Below, one piece after another: positions 1-9,422 of a stretch of 64,000 nt of DNA. The notes below the pieces were generated by a model. That model was not told the origin of the DNA. It searched no databases and was given only the letters and a program-made list of their open reading frames with translations. Source of the stretch: an uncultured Acidobacteriia bacterium (GTDB taxonomy: Bacteria; Acidobacteriota; Terriglobia; Bryobacterales; Bryobacteraceae); the NCBI GenBank assembly GCA_903881085.1, contig CAIRSA010000102.1:1-64000 (forward strand), written 5' to 3'. The position numbers and the translations under genes are program-made. How positions within the stretch are numbered: the stretch's first letter is position 1; each line of letters opens with the position of its first letter.

Positions 1-2
1 CA

Positions 3-286
3 CAATGCGAGTCACCCGGCAGGTGACGAGCACGTTGCATGCAACCGATTCCAAATGTTGGAGATACCACTTCCAGTTGCGTTCACCTGCTCTTTCCCGG
101 ATAATCCTACAAAAAGCGATTGCCCGTAAATCCTACGGAAATGCACGACTCTGCAAACCAGGGACTGCCTACATGTTTCCGGCGTCTTTTGCCGGAATCA
201 TGCGGGCTGTCCCCGGTTTGCCCCACGCGAGACTGCCCGCAATGCGAGTCACCCGGCAGGTGACGAGCACGTTGCATGCAACCGAT
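3..286. repeat. Pair of 47-bp direct repeats (3-49 and 240-286), each made of two palindromes
   Basis: The same 47 bases occur at 3-49 and 240-286. Each copy holds a hairpin GTCACC-CGGCA-GGTGAC (11-27 in the first copy) followed by the perfect palindrome GTTGCATGCAAC (34-45). The 190 bp between the copies contain another inverted repeat, TTCCGGC/GCCGGAA, near 179-200. No gene is visible in 1-330. The reading frames there include the repeat itself and have no coding character. The first copy lies at the window edge, so further copies upstream cannot be excluded. Confidence 0.8.
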
Positions 287-330
287 GCCAGCGGGGCTCC
301 GGTCAGGCTCGAAATTCCTTTGGAATGTGA

Positions 331-1602
331 CTATCGCGCGCCGCAGCGGTCGGCGGCGATCGTGCCAGTAACCGGAATGATACCCAGCGCTTTGATTTCG
401 AGGATCAGTTCGAAGCCGCTTAGTTTCTCCGCTGGAGCACCGCAAAGCCGCTGCACTTGTTCATGCCCTGCCCGCGACAGCGCGAATTGGGTGGCCGCCT
501 GGTTTGCTCCGCGGGAAAAGCCCCCCAGCAGAGCGATTTTCCCCGCGCCGAACGTATTTTTCAAAACAGCTACTCGCGTAAAGCCAACCCCAGTATTGTC
601 CAAACCGGGGTTCGCCTGGAACAGTGCCGGCTCTCCGGGGCGCGGCGACCGGTTTACGAATGTCCGCAGATCACGCACGGGGTCCACGCGCTGTTCGAAC
701 GCCAGTTTCGTCTGGATCTCGCCCACCCAGGGATTCCCACCCACGCCTCCAACGAAGACAAAGTTTCCATCTTTTAGCTTCTCCGCACTCAGCGTGCGGC
801 ATGATTCCATGGTTGTTTCCACCCCATGCGACCGGGCAACATCGGAAATCCGGGTCATGGCCTGAAGCGTGGAAAGTTGGACTAAGTATTTGTCCTCGAG
901 TTGCCCACGAAGAAAAGCCCCCGCCTCCCCTGCATAGTAGTTCTTGTCAAGGTACCGCCCGGCGACAAACTGGTTCAGCGGCATCACCCCGCCGACCTTT
1001 TGCCAGACGTACCCCAGAAGCGGATCGTCGAATACAATCGTGAGCGGGCGCGATTTGTCGGTGAGCAGCGGAGCCAGCAGATATGCCTCCTGCAGCTGCA
1101 CGCGCGGCGCACGCCAGCTGGTCCATGCGCCATAACCCCATCCGGCCGCCGCCAGAATTGCCAGCAGGGGGATCAGCCAGCGGTGCTTCTGAAGCGGCTG
1201 ATGCACGGTTTCCACCGCAGCCGGCAAGTTCGGCTGCAGGATGGGCAGGTAGCTGCCTTTGGGAATCTCCAGCCGCCACAATTCCGAACTGCCCTCGCCG
1301 GCATAATATTCAGCCAGCTTCACTCGCAGCAACCGGGCCGTCACGCGAACGATGTTGTCGTCTTTCGGATCGAAGTTCGGACTCCTTCCGAACACTCCGA
1401 CGCCCAGCGAGTACTCGTTAACTTCGTGCGGACGGTTTTCTACAGAGCACTTGACCACGAAGGAGAGGAAGTCCCGCAGACGCAACGACCGGCTAAACGT
1501 AATGCTTCCCAGCACACTCTGGGCGACCTCCAACATCCCCGGTGGGACTGTGTCTTCGTCGGCATCCCGGCTATCCTTCGTGGGCCTGGCCATGTGCAAC
1601 AT
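331..1602 (-). CDS. Membrane-anchored winged-helix domain protein of unknown function
   Basis: This is a 423-residue protein. Residues about 25-122 resemble the winged-helix module common in Acidobacteria (a 'LRDFLSFVV' helix, 'VNEYSLGVGVFGR', 'PKDDNIVRVTARLLRVKL' and a final 'PKGSYLP' wing). A transmembrane helix follows at about 141-160 (WLIPLLAILAAAGWGYGAW), then about 260 residues that would be extracytoplasmic. The layout recalls CadC/ToxR-like one-component regulators, which bind DNA on the inside and sense outside the membrane; that role is inferred. The start may be the ATG at 1602 or the one three codons later; a TATAAT-like string overlaps the first. The gene is divergent from the TonB-dependent receptor at 1815, and the 210 bp between them must hold both promoters. 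Confidence 0.7.
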   Translation of the reverse strand: MLHMARPTKDSRDADEDTVPPGMLEVAQSVLGSITFSRSLRLRDFLSFVVKCSVENRPHEVNEYSLGVGVFGRSPNFDPKDDNIVRVTARLLRVKLAEYYAGEGSSELWRLEIPKGSYLPILQPNLPAAVETVHQPLQKHRWLIPLLAILAAAGWGYGAWTSWRAPRVQLQEAYLLAPLLTDKSRPLTIVFDDPLLGYVWQKVGGVMPLNQFVAGRYLDKNYYAGEAGAFLRGQLEDKYLVQLSTLQAMTRISDVARSHGVETTMESCRTLSAEKLKDGNFVFVGGVGGNPWVGEIQTKLAFEQRVDPVRDLRTFVNRSPRPGEPALFQANPGLDNTGVGFTRVAVLKNTFGAGKIALLGGFSRGANQAATQFALSRAGHEQVQRLCGAPAEKLSGFELILEIKALGIIPVTGTIAADRCGAR

Positions 1603-1814
1603 TATACTCCGACCCGGAGGCGGGTGGATCTCCCGTCGCTAACTGTTTGAAAAGTAATAACTTTTACGGTAAAACTACCGGAAAACACGCCCCATGGCCG
1701 TGGGCTCGGTGTACGATTGACTCGATACGAACCGCTCTCATCACGCTGACCGGAGTATTTTAGGGCGACCAGAGTCAAGTGGATTCCCCACTACTCTGAC
1801 ACAGGAGTATTACC

Positions 1815-4800
1815 ATGTCGAACTCGCGTTATGCTCATATCCTGCGGAAGCTAGCCTTCGGGCTCAGCGTACTTTCGCCTTGCTTAATCCCTGCCTCCCT
1901 GTTGGCGCAGACCAACCTCGGAGAGATCACCGGCACCGTCTTCGACCAGACCCAAGCGGTCGTCGGGGGGGGCTCCGTCTCCGCGGCGAATGTCGCCACG
2001 AACGTGGCGCAGAACGCCACTACCAATAATAATGGCATCTATGCACTTCCGAGTCTTACGCCCGGGACCTACCGGCTGACGTTGGAAAAGGCCGGCTTCA
2101 ACAAGGTGGTCCGGGAACCGATCACGGTGGTAGCCGGTCGCGCCTCACAACTCGATTTCAATATGATTGTCGGCAGCACGGCGACGGAGGTCAGCATCAC
2201 CGCCGACGTGCCGATCGTCCAGACCGGGACTTCGACGGTCCAATACGGATTCGATCTGAAGCAGGTCGACGAACTTCCCGTGCCTGGCCAAAGCGCCCTC
2301 CAGATTTTGACGCTACTTCCCGGAGTGGAGGGCAACACGGGCGGGGAGCAGGCCGCCATCTCGACTGGGTTCACCACTCCCGGCGCAGGCTTGTCGGTGG
2401 CCGGCGGCGCCATGGGCACCACTCAGTTTCAGGCCGACGGGGTTTCGAACACCAGCCTTTACTATGGACGGATTTCCCTTCCATTGAGCACCGATGCGAT
2501 CAGCGAAATGCAGGTGATTCAGAACTCCTACAGCGCGGAATACCGCAACGGCGGCGGCGCGGTGGTCAGCATGATCACCAAGTCCGGCACCAACCAGATT
2601 CACGGCACCCTGTTTTCGTTCAGCCAGAACGACGCTTTGAATGCCGCTCCCTGGCTGAAATATAACAAGAAAGGCATGGTGCGCTACTGGCGCGGCGGCG
2701 TCGACGTTGGCGGCCCGGTTGTGATTCCAAAACTGTACAACGGCCGGAACAAAACGTTTTTCTTTGCCAACTTCGAGCCCTTACGCCAGTACACGCAAGC
2801 CCAGAATTTCAGCCGCGAGGCGACTGATTTGGAGCGGCAGGGCAACTTCTCGCAATCCATCGCGCAAAACACCGCCAGCCAGCCCACTGCTATCTTCCAG
2901 CATTTCCTGGCCGGCACCAATACGCCGATTGTGGCATCGGCCACCAATCCCTATCCGATGTTTCCCAATGCGACGATTCCGCCATCAATGATCTCGCCGA
3001 TCGGCCGGAAGGTTATCAACCAGCAGCCGCTTCCGAACATGCCGCTGAATGCCTCGGGCCAGAATTATTCCTTCTTCGGCAGCGTCCGGAACACCGACAA
3101 TCGCTGGCTGGCCAAAGTGGACCAGGTGATAACGAACAACCATCGGATGTCCGCCCGGCTCGCTCAGGTTCCCACGAAGGGTGTTCGGTATAACCAAGGC
3201 GGTTATTTCGAGAGCGTTCCGACTGACAGCAATACCGGGACCAACGCGGTGTTTAGCGACACCTACACCTGGGGCGGAAATAAAGTGAACGAATTCCGCT
3301 ACGGCTTCAACCGTTCGAATAACTCGCGCACCCAGACTCCTCTGCAACTATCGGTGAATGGGTATGAGATGTTCGGCTTCCCCTCGTACTTGACGAAGGG
3401 TGTGCCATGGCTCCAGTCCTTTGACAACAACGTCACGAACTACGGTCTCGCCGTCGGCACTTTTGAGACCGACAACTTCTTTCAAGCGTCCGATACCCTG
3501 AACTGGGTGAAGGGAAAACATAACTTGAAGATCGGCATCGACTGGAATGCGACACAGCAGAATCTCGTAAATAATCAAAACCTTGGAGGGATCTGGCAGT
3601 TCAACGCGTCCGGCACCAACATCGGAAATGGGAATACGCAAACGGTGTTGGGTATTCCCAACGCCACCACGGGTGCAGGCTTTGCGACCCTGCTGCTCGG
3701 ATATCCCACCTATATACAATTCGCCACGGCTGTCATTCCTTATCAATACCGTTGGAAATACTGGGCAGGCTTTTTCCAGGACGACTGGAAAGCGACTGCG
3801 AGGCTGACCTTGAACATCGGTCTGCGCTACCAAATCGAGGTTCCGCGCGTGGAGAAGCACAACATGCAGGGGAACTTCATCGACCAGCCCGTGACGCTCT
3901 CCACCGGCGCGACCCAGTTGGGCTACATCCAATTGGGCGGGTACAACGGCGCGCCCCGCACGCTCTGGCCCACGCGCTTTAACAATTGGGAGCCCCGCTT
4001 TGGCTTCGCCTACCGGATGCCCGCCATCATTCCGGGATTGAAGGTGATGCGCGGCGCGTACGCCATCAACCACGTCCCCACCAGCGGGCTGTTTCAATCA
4101 GCCTTTCCCGATCTCAGTCCCAGGCCGGTGGGCCCGGCCTCCAACGGAGCAGCCAACGGCGGCCAAGTGCAGATGGACTTTGCTCCGCTGCAGCTCCCAA
4201 CCGGGGGAATTGTTATCCCGGCCAACGGCCTGATCACCAACCTCAACAACGTGAGCGCGTTGGCCGAAATGAGCCAGAAGGTGGTAATTCCCTACGTCCA
4301 GCAGTGGAACTTCGGCTTCGGATTCCAGTGGGGACGCAGCACGGGCCTCGACATCCTATACGTCGGCAGCAAGAGCACCAATCTGTTCGGCCCCTCGAAG
4401 ATTTTCAATGCAATCGACCTCGACCGATATAAATCGGCTTTCGCGGCCGGCCTGGATATGAACGCCCAGGTCCCCAATCCTCAGGGCATCAAGAACGCCG
4501 CCGGCGTTGTCACAACCGTGACGCGCCAGAATTCGTTTCGTCCGCTGTCTACTGTCGGGGACATCACCAATCCGACCTCGCAAGGCTACGACGCGAACTA
4601 TAACGCGTTACATCTGAGCTTCACGAAACGACTCTCGATGGGCTTCCAGTTCAATGTCAGCTATGTCTGGATGAAGTCCATTGACGACAGCTCTTGCATG
4701 GGCCAGTACTGCAGCGGCGGGATACAGCCCTGGGGCAACTCTACGCCACAGCTTCTCGGGTCGATTCCGCCCGATTCGAATAAGCTCGAAAAGTCGATCT

Positions 4801-5456
4801 CGTCCTTCTCTATTCCGCAAGACTTCAAACTGAACTATAACTGGGACATCCCGATCGGCAGAGGCAAGCATTTCCTTAACGTCCAGAAGGGCTGGATCAA
4901 CCAGATCATCGGCAACTGGAAAACCAGCGGCAACTTTCAACTGCGCAGCGGATATCCCTTCTCGGTTTATTCGGGCACCAACGCGGGTTGGCCGGACGGT
5001 GTCGGTGCAATCCGTCCCAACATCAATTCGGGCGTAGATCCCATCCTCCCCGGCTGGAAGGCCGGTTGCGACAACATGGCGACTCATACTTGTCCGTATC
5101 TCAACTCGATGGCCCTCTTCTCCCCTCCCGGGTATCTGCAAATTGGCAACGCTCCTCGCATAACCAATATCCGGATGCCGCACGGCCAGATCTACAACAT
5201 GGCCTTCCTGAAAGAGGTCACGATCCACGAACAGGTCAAGGTGACGTTCCGCGCGGAGATGTACGGCGCGCTGAACCACGTCTTCATCGCCACCAATTCG
5301 AACAACTTCACGGTGTATACGGGCCTGAATTATCAGTCCGCGGTCGGCACCACGCCAACGGTATTGCCCAACAATATCAACCCGGCATTCGCGGACGTAA
5401 GCAAGAATATCGGCGGAAACCGGACTATCCAATTGGGGGCGAAGCTGTACTTTTGA
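1815..5456 (+). CDS. TonB-dependent receptor, Oar-like, with carboxypeptidase-regulatory-like domain (first copy)
   Basis: This is a 1,213-residue outer-membrane protein. It has a signal peptide (residues 1-31, cleavage after SLLAQ) and a CarboxypepD_reg-like domain at about 36-115 ('GEITGTVFDQTQAVVGG', 'LTPGTYRLTLEKAGFNK'). A plug domain follows at about 125-260 ('ELPVPGQSALQILTLLPGVEG', 'GGAVVSMITKSGTNQIHGT'), then a long beta-barrel ending in phenylalanine (QLGAKLYF), the usual last residue of outer-membrane barrels. An AGGAG site lies 7 bases before the ATG. Such receptors are abundant in Solibacter-like genomes and are thought to import polymers or siderophores with TonB; the substrate cannot be told. 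No SusD partner is adjacent. Confidence 0.93.
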   Translation: MSNSRYAHILRKLAFGLSVLSPCLIPASLLAQTNLGEITGTVFDQTQAVVGGGSVSAANVATNVAQNATTNNNGIYALPSLTPGTYRLTLEKAGFNKVVREPITVVAGRASQLDFNMIVGSTATEVSITADVPIVQTGTSTVQYGFDLKQVDELPVPGQSALQILTLLPGVEGNTGGEQAAISTGFTTPGAGLSVAGGAMGTTQFQADGVSNTSLYYGRISLPLSTDAISEMQVIQNSYSAEYRNGGGAVVSMITKSGTNQIHGTLFSFSQNDALNAAPWLKYNKKGMVRYWRGGVDVGGPVVIPKLYNGRNKTFFFANFEPLRQYTQAQNFSREATDLERQGNFSQSIAQNTASQPTAIFQHFLAGTNTPIVASATNPYPMFPNATIPPSMISPIGRKVINQQPLPNMPLNASGQNYSFFGSVRNTDNRWLAKVDQVITNNHRMSARLAQVPTKGVRYNQGGYFESVPTDSNTGTNAVFSDTYTWGGNKVNEFRYGFNRSNNSRTQTPLQLSVNGYEMFGFPSYLTKGVPWLQSFDNNVTNYGLAVGTFETDNFFQASDTLNWVKGKHNLKIGIDWNATQQNLVNNQNLGGIWQFNASGTNIGNGNTQTVLGIPNATTGAGFATLLLGYPTYIQFATAVIPYQYRWKYWAGFFQDDWKATARLTLNIGLRYQIEVPRVEKHNMQGNFIDQPVTLSTGATQLGYIQLGGYNGAPRTLWPTRFNNWEPRFGFAYRMPAIIPGLKVMRGAYAINHVPTSGLFQSAFPDLSPRPVGPASNGAANGGQVQMDFAPLQLPTGGIVIPANGLITNLNNVSALAEMSQKVVIPYVQQWNFGFGFQWGRSTGLDILYVGSKSTNLFGPSKIFNAIDLDRYKSAFAAGLDMNAQVPNPQGIKNAAGVVTTVTRQNSFRPLSTVGDITNPTSQGYDANYNALHLSFTKRLSMGFQFNVSYVWMKSIDDSSCMGQYCSGGIQPWGNSTPQLLGSIPPDSNKLEKSISSFSIPQDFKLNYNWDIPIGRGKHFLNVQKGWINQIIGNWKTSGNFQLRSGYPFSVYSGTNAGWPDGVGAIRPNINSGVDPILPGWKAGCDNMATHTCPYLNSMALFSPPGYLQIGNAPRITNIRMPHGQIYNMAFLKEVTIHEQVKVTFRAEMYGALNHVFIATNSNNFTVYTGLNYQSAVGTTPTVLPNNINPAFADVSKNIGGNRTIQLGAKLYF

Positions 5457-5739
5457 TAGGGGGCGACCCTGTCAAGCAGACAGTTGACCCCAAAAAACGC
5501 AGTTGCTCGTTGTTCTCGCCGGCTTACACGACGTCGCGCATTTGGGGTCAGACACCTTTTTTCGGCCGTTTTCGGCCGAAAATGGGATGTCTGACCCCAA
5601 TTGCCCTCCACCGCAATGCCTCAATGAACCGTTCACCCAATGGGTTACGCCTCCCTTCATCCGCAACCGAATGCAAATGGGGCAGATCGCTTCATCAACG
5701 CCACCTCAACTGCTCTTTCCCGGTTCAAGCTCTCCGCGA
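5457..5739. repeat. Intergenic palindromic element around GGGGTCAGACA
   Basis: A 13-bp perfect inverted repeat (TTGGGGTCAGACA at 5542-5554, complement at 5588-5600) encloses a second hairpin built from CGGCCG-TTTT-CGGCCG. A related imperfect copy (GTCaagcaGACagttgacccc) lies just upstream at about 5471-5495. Such GGGGTCAGACA palindromes resemble REP sequences linked to tyrosine transposases, but no transposase is here. Nothing in this stretch looks protein-coding. Confidence 0.6.
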
Positions 5740-5981
5740 CATCAAGACAGACCCCGGCCGCCCCGCTTCCATCGAAAGGCCGGAGATAATGATCAAAGGG
5801 GCTCGAACGTACCATATCGGTTTCAGCCGCGACCGCGCCAGGCCGGCGGTTGGCAACCCGCCAGTTCATCCTCTACTGCCGCAGTGAGGACAAAAACCTC
5901 AATGACATTGGCCGCATCTTTCGCGATGACCGTGATCTGGCTCGTCACCTTCCGGACGGCTACCCTCGAGAGAACTTGTGA
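5740..5981 (+). pseudogene. ParE-type toxin remnant, truncated and frameshifted
   Basis: The frame around 5740-5845 reads ALRDIKTDP, ERPEIMIKGARTYHIGFSR, closely matching the intact ParE-like protein at 22180-22557 (ERPDIMIQGARTYHLQFSR). After about 5850 the match continues in another frame (RQFILYCRSED, GRIFRDDRDLARHLPDGYP) and ends at the TGA at 5979-5981. The N-terminal third is missing and no antitoxin precedes it. It is therefore a dead copy of a ParE gene. 5982-6193 holds no gene. Confidence 0.65.
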
Positions 5982-6193
5982 TGACACAAGCCCTCATTGG
6001 GCTTGCGCATTGCGATTGTCTGTCGCGATTTACCACTTGGTTCAACGTGCAGTCAATCGGCTTCATGTTGAATATCGCTCCAAACGTAAGCACGATTCAA
6101 TCAGGCAGATAACGGTTGTTTTTTTGCAAGCGTCTGTAGCGCCGCTGGCAGAGTAAGGAACAGGCACCAAGAAACCGGGGAGTAGCCCGGATC

Positions 6194-6397
6194 TCATTCC
6201 GCAGCAAGCCAGTCTCTCAGCCGTCCCTGATCGCGGTCGTCTCTTGCTTCCTGAATCAGGAAATCGAGCTTGCCAGTAGATGCGTCCCGATCCAAATCCG
6301 CATCCCAACGCTCCTGCTCCAGCACGTGCACGCGCTGCACGATCCGGACAAAATCGTCGTGGCTTAATTCCTGTATGGCGCGTTCGAGTTCTTCCAC
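6194..6397 (-). CDS. Small antitoxin-like protein, 67 aa, without visible toxin
   Basis: It is a 67-residue acidic, helical protein starting with GTG (MEELERAIQELSHDDFVRI) and ending LRDWLAAE. The pattern of 'MEELERAIQxL...F', 'W...L..DASTGKLDFL', '...DD...GRLRDWL' resembles small antitoxins that usually precede a RelE-like toxin. Downstream on the same strand (below 6194) no toxin frame is visible, so it looks like an orphan. No clear Shine-Dalgarno site precedes the GTG. 6398-6617 holds no gene, only a degenerate copy of the GGCGGA repeat described near 7300 and 13318. Confidence 0.5.
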   Translation of the reverse strand: MEELERAIQELSHDDFVRIVQRVHVLEQERWDADLDRDASTGKLDFLIQEARDDRDQGRLRDWLAAE

Positions 6398-6617
6398 ACG
6401 ACTCAGATGGATCTATTGTAAAGACAGGGTTGCGCGGGATCAAAGCGACCCTGCCGGCTGCGCGCTAAGAAGGGGTTGGCGGAGCGGCAAGCTCCGCACT
6501 GCAAGCTTATTGTGTGGAATCTGCCAGGCTGGCGGAGTGGCATGATTCTAAGGCATCGGCCAGACAGAGTTGTCGCGGAGACTTGTTAAGCGGGAAACAC
6601 AGACTTCCCCCAAGACG

Positions 6618-7007
6618 TTATCTGAAAAAATGCAGGTCCGGAATGCCGGCCTTTTCCGCAACTTCCTTCAAATCATGGTCTGAAGTCCATCCGGCTCCGT
6701 CATTACAACTCGCCAGGAAGCACCTGTCGCCCAATGAGATGTCCTTACCAACGAACCTGACTGACGCAAGCCCCATTGCCGGCTCAAACGATATCACCGC
6801 CAGGTATAGCGCGTTGAATGCCGCCTGAGCCACGGCGTGAGGCATTCCGCGGTTCACCAGTTTCGCCAGCACTTCCGCTACGTTTACTGCGTTAACCGCA
6901 GCGCCGCTTTGCAACTGCTGCAATTGCTCCCAACCCGTCTCCCGATTCAGCAGCGCGAGCACAGCAGATGCATCCAATACCGGTTTACTCGCTTTGTTCA
7001 AGCTCAC
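6618..7007 (-). CDS. VapC-like PIN-domain toxin
   Basis: It is a PIN-domain ribonuclease of about 129 residues, starting at the GTG at 7007 (VSLNKASKPVLDASAVLALL). The first catalytic Asp lies in VLDASA, the conserved Glu in NVAEVLAKL, and the later acidic residues in SLGDRCFLA and TSDHDLKEV. The gene overlaps the end of the AbrB-like antitoxin at 6985 by 23 bases, the normal antitoxin-first order. An upstream ATG at 7034 would add nine Arg-rich residues that look non-native. VapC toxins usually cleave tRNA or rRNA; the target is unknown. Confidence 0.8.
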   Translation of the reverse strand: MSLNKASKPVLDASAVLALLNRETGWEQLQQLQSGAAVNAVNVAEVLAKLVNRGMPHAVAQAAFNALYLAVISFEPAMGLASVRFVGKDISLGDRCFLASCNDGAGWTSDHDLKEVAEKAGIPDLHFFR

Positions 7008-7251
7008 GCGCCGCCTCCGCCCGCCGTTCGGCAATCAACTCGTCCGAGAGGCTGACTCCCTCAGGAATATACTTGCGCACCAGCGCTTGCGCCCTGCGCA
7101 AACCTTGTTCGCGAGTTTCAATGACGATAGCGCCTTCCTCTGTTACAGCTATGCACAACTCGCTCGACGGACTGATTCCCTGTTTCTTTCTCCACCAGGA
7201 TGGAAGCATTACTCTTCCCTGATTGTCTACTTTTAAGGTGTCCTGATTCAT
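6985..7251 (-). CDS. AbrB/MazE-family antitoxin paired with VapC
   Basis: It is an 88-residue protein starting MNQDTLKVDNQGRVMLPSWW, the swapped-hairpin AbrB/SpoVT DNA-binding fold at residues about 4-50. The charged C-terminal tail (SDELIAERRAEAARELE) would wrap the toxin. The frame stays open upstream to 7344, but only from this ATG does the sequence match the fold. It overlaps the PIN toxin, so the pair is a type II toxin-antitoxin module, probably autoregulated. Confidence 0.8.
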   Translation of the reverse strand: MNQDTLKVDNQGRVMLPSWWRKKQGISPSSELCIAVTEEGAIVIETREQGLRRAQALVRKYIPEGVSLSDELIAERRAEAARELEQSE

Positions 7252-7299
7252 CTTCTCTATTATTGCATTGCAATTGGTGAAGATGCATCGCACGATGTC

Positions 7300-7343
7300 T
7301 GGCGGAACGTAACATTGCATCCGCCAGACAGAATTGACAGACA
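7300..7343. repeat. Short GTCTGGCGGA inverted repeat between the antitoxin and the propeller gene
   Basis: GTCTGGCGGAACG...GCATCCGCCAGAC is an inverted repeat lying a few bases past the stop codon of the PD40 gene. A diverged relative, with the same downstream AGANTTG.C...CCTAC text, lies at 13318-13388 past the stop of the paralogous propeller gene, and a weaker one at 6533-6585. The site may act as a terminator for the propeller genes, or be a short mobile repeat carried along with the duplication. Confidence 0.5.
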
Positions 7344-7348
7344 ATCGC

Positions 7349-9361
7349 CTACTTCGAGACAGGCAGGAAGTTCTCCATCGCCCAGATCTCCTGCTTGGTC
7401 AAGCTCCCGATGGAAAACGCAATACGCGTACCGTCGGGCGAGATGTTGAGATCGCGGATATCGGCCGCCTTCAACCCCATGCTTTCCTCCTGTCCGCCCG
7501 ATGCGGCGACGCGGAACAATTCATGTGGTGACTTCGCATCGGACCGCCTGAGAAAATAGACGTGGCGGCTATCGGCCGACCATGCCAAGCCTTTGACTAA
7601 CTGGAATTCAACCGGCCATTTCAGGCGAGCCAGTTCGCGGTCCGCGCCACCGGAGGCAGAAACGAGGCGCAACGAAATTCCATCCTTTTCGCGCTGGAAA
7701 AACGCCACCTGTTGGCCATCCGGTGAGATTTCGGGAATGTACACCCAGCTGTCTTCCCCGGATTTGTACACCTCGCGCTCTGATCCACTCTCCATGTCGC
7801 GGACGTTGACGGACTTCCCCCGGGGTAGCTGGAACGCCAACAGCTTTCCGTTCGCCGAACAACTAATGGCCGCGAATAGCGGTCCGTCGAACGCAGCCGA
7901 CACCGCCCCGGTTTCTCTGTTCACCCTGGTCACGAAGGGCTTATCCGGACCATTGGCCAGGATCGATCGCCCATCCGGCGCCCAGCACCATGCCGCGCCA
8001 CGCGCTTGCCGGTCCGCGGCAATGGCTTGCTGCTTGTTCTCATCGAAGGAATAGATCGAGTAATCCTTTGGCTTCCCGCCAACAATGAATTGACTCGATG
8101 TAATCAACAGCTTGCGTCCATCGGGCGACCATCGCGGAGCCAGGTTGTCGCCGCTGCTCGATAGCGGCACCAGCATTGGCGATGAGGTCACTCGCCCACT
8201 TGCCGCATCCATGGCAGCTGTGTAAACATCGCTCGACATTGCATTGATCTTGTAATAGAACGCGCCGGATCTTGTCATTCCCTTCTCACTTGCGCCATCG
8301 CCCAAATATGGCTGAAGCGACCGCGCCGCGCCCGAGGCCTTTCCATTGGTGACCGGAATCACCCACAAGCCCGGCCCGTTTCCGCGCATACTCATAAACA
8401 AAACCTGTTTCCCGTCAGGAGACCAGCCCACCGGCCATTCGCCTGAGGGATGCGAGGTGATGATCGTGTCTCCGCCCCCATCGCTCGCCATCAGGTGGAA
8501 CCCACCCTTGGTTTTCGTTCCATACGCAATATGCCGCCCATCTGGCGACACATATAACCCTGCTGGATTGGGAATTGAGGCTATCGTTTTGGTGGAGCCG
8601 TCGTCCAGATTCAGCCACTGAATCTCATATTTGTCTTTGTCTTTCGCCGAGTTCCTGACAACCAGAACCCGTTTGCCGTCCGGTGACCAATCGTAAGGCG
8701 ATACCCACTCATCGGACCCGAGTTTTAGCACCGTTCGCATGCCCGAGCCGTCGGGGTTGATCAGGCGGATTTCCTTATAGTTCGCCCAATCGTAGACCAG
8801 TTGCCTGCCGTCGCGAGACCACAGCGGATCGTCCGCGCCCGCCTTCTCCCCCGGCAGGTGACGCGTCAGCACCCGGACCACGCCCGTCGCAAGATCGCGC
8901 AGGGCGATCTCTTCGCCATTCTTCTCGTCCACGAAACTGAAGTACCTTCCATCGGGCGAAATCCGTATGCCATAATCAGCCTCAGGCCACCCCAGGACTT
9001 TGCGCACCGTCAGCCCGCCCGGCGCAATAACTCTTGATGCCGATAACCGCCCACGCGCCTGCTCTACAGCTTCTTTCTGATCCGCGAATTCCTTCACCAC
9101 CCGCTCATACGCCTTGCGCGCCTCCGTATCGCCCAACTTGTCATAGCACTGCCCCATCCGCACTAAGGCCTTCGCCGCCACACCGCGATCCTTGCCTTGC
9201 GCCAGCTTCTTATACTGCTCGATCGCCCCTTTGAGGTCGCCTTCCACCTCCTGCTTGTGGACGGCCGCTTTGAGTTGCACTTCGTCTGTGCGTGGAGCCT
9301 GCGCCAGAAGCAGGCCGGTTCCGGTCACCGCCGTGATAACGAGTCTGAAAATCTTTTGCAT
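7349..9361 (-). CDS. PD40/TolB-like beta-propeller protein with TPR-like N-terminal region (module 1)
   Basis: This is a 670-residue exported protein starting at ATG 9361 with an AAGGAGA site upstream. After a signal peptide (MQKIFRLVITAVTGTGLLLAQA) comes an alpha-helical TPR-like stretch at about 25-110 ('GDLKGAIEQYKKLAQGKD', 'GQCYDKLGDTEARKAYERV'). At least ten PD40 blades follow (SPDGRYFSFV, WSPDGKRVLVV, SPDGRHIAYG, WSPDGKQVLFM, SPDGQQVAFF, SPDGTRIAFS). Such propellers bind partners or sense periplasmic state; no enzyme motif is seen. It is the last gene of a kinase-regulator-propeller operon, 61 bp after the response regulator, and is paralogous to the broken copy at 13390-15408. Confidence 0.85.
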   Translation of the reverse strand: MQKIFRLVITAVTGTGLLLAQAPRTDEVQLKAAVHKQEVEGDLKGAIEQYKKLAQGKDRGVAAKALVRMGQCYDKLGDTEARKAYERVVKEFADQKEAVEQARGRLSASRVIAPGGLTVRKVLGWPEADYGIRISPDGRYFSFVDEKNGEEIALRDLATGVVRVLTRHLPGEKAGADDPLWSRDGRQLVYDWANYKEIRLINPDGSGMRTVLKLGSDEWVSPYDWSPDGKRVLVVRNSAKDKDKYEIQWLNLDDGSTKTIASIPNPAGLYVSPDGRHIAYGTKTKGGFHLMASDGGGDTIITSHPSGEWPVGWSPDGKQVLFMSMRGNGPGLWVIPVTNGKASGAARSLQPYLGDGASEKGMTRSGAFYYKINAMSSDVYTAAMDAASGRVTSSPMLVPLSSSGDNLAPRWSPDGRKLLITSSQFIVGGKPKDYSIYSFDENKQQAIAADRQARGAAWCWAPDGRSILANGPDKPFVTRVNRETGAVSAAFDGPLFAAISCSANGKLLAFQLPRGKSVNVRDMESGSEREVYKSGEDSWVYIPEISPDGQQVAFFQREKDGISLRLVSASGGADRELARLKWPVEFQLVKGLAWSADSRHVYFLRRSDAKSPHELFRVAASGGQEESMGLKAADIRDLNISPDGTRIAFSIGSLTKQEIWAMENFLPVSK

Positions 9362-9422
9362 GATCGAAATCTCCTTCACGGCAAGAATAAAAAACCAATG
9401 TCCGCGCGCATCCACGCCAAGG

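Noticed and set aside
5-865. Long plus-strand reading frame at the window start
   Set aside because: It runs through the 47-bp repeats and then antisense to the winged-helix gene. There is no domain pattern, and the minus-strand gene is clearly real.
3348-4097. 249-codon minus-strand frame inside the first TonB-dependent receptor
   Set aside because: Shadow of the receptor; no coherent protein pattern.
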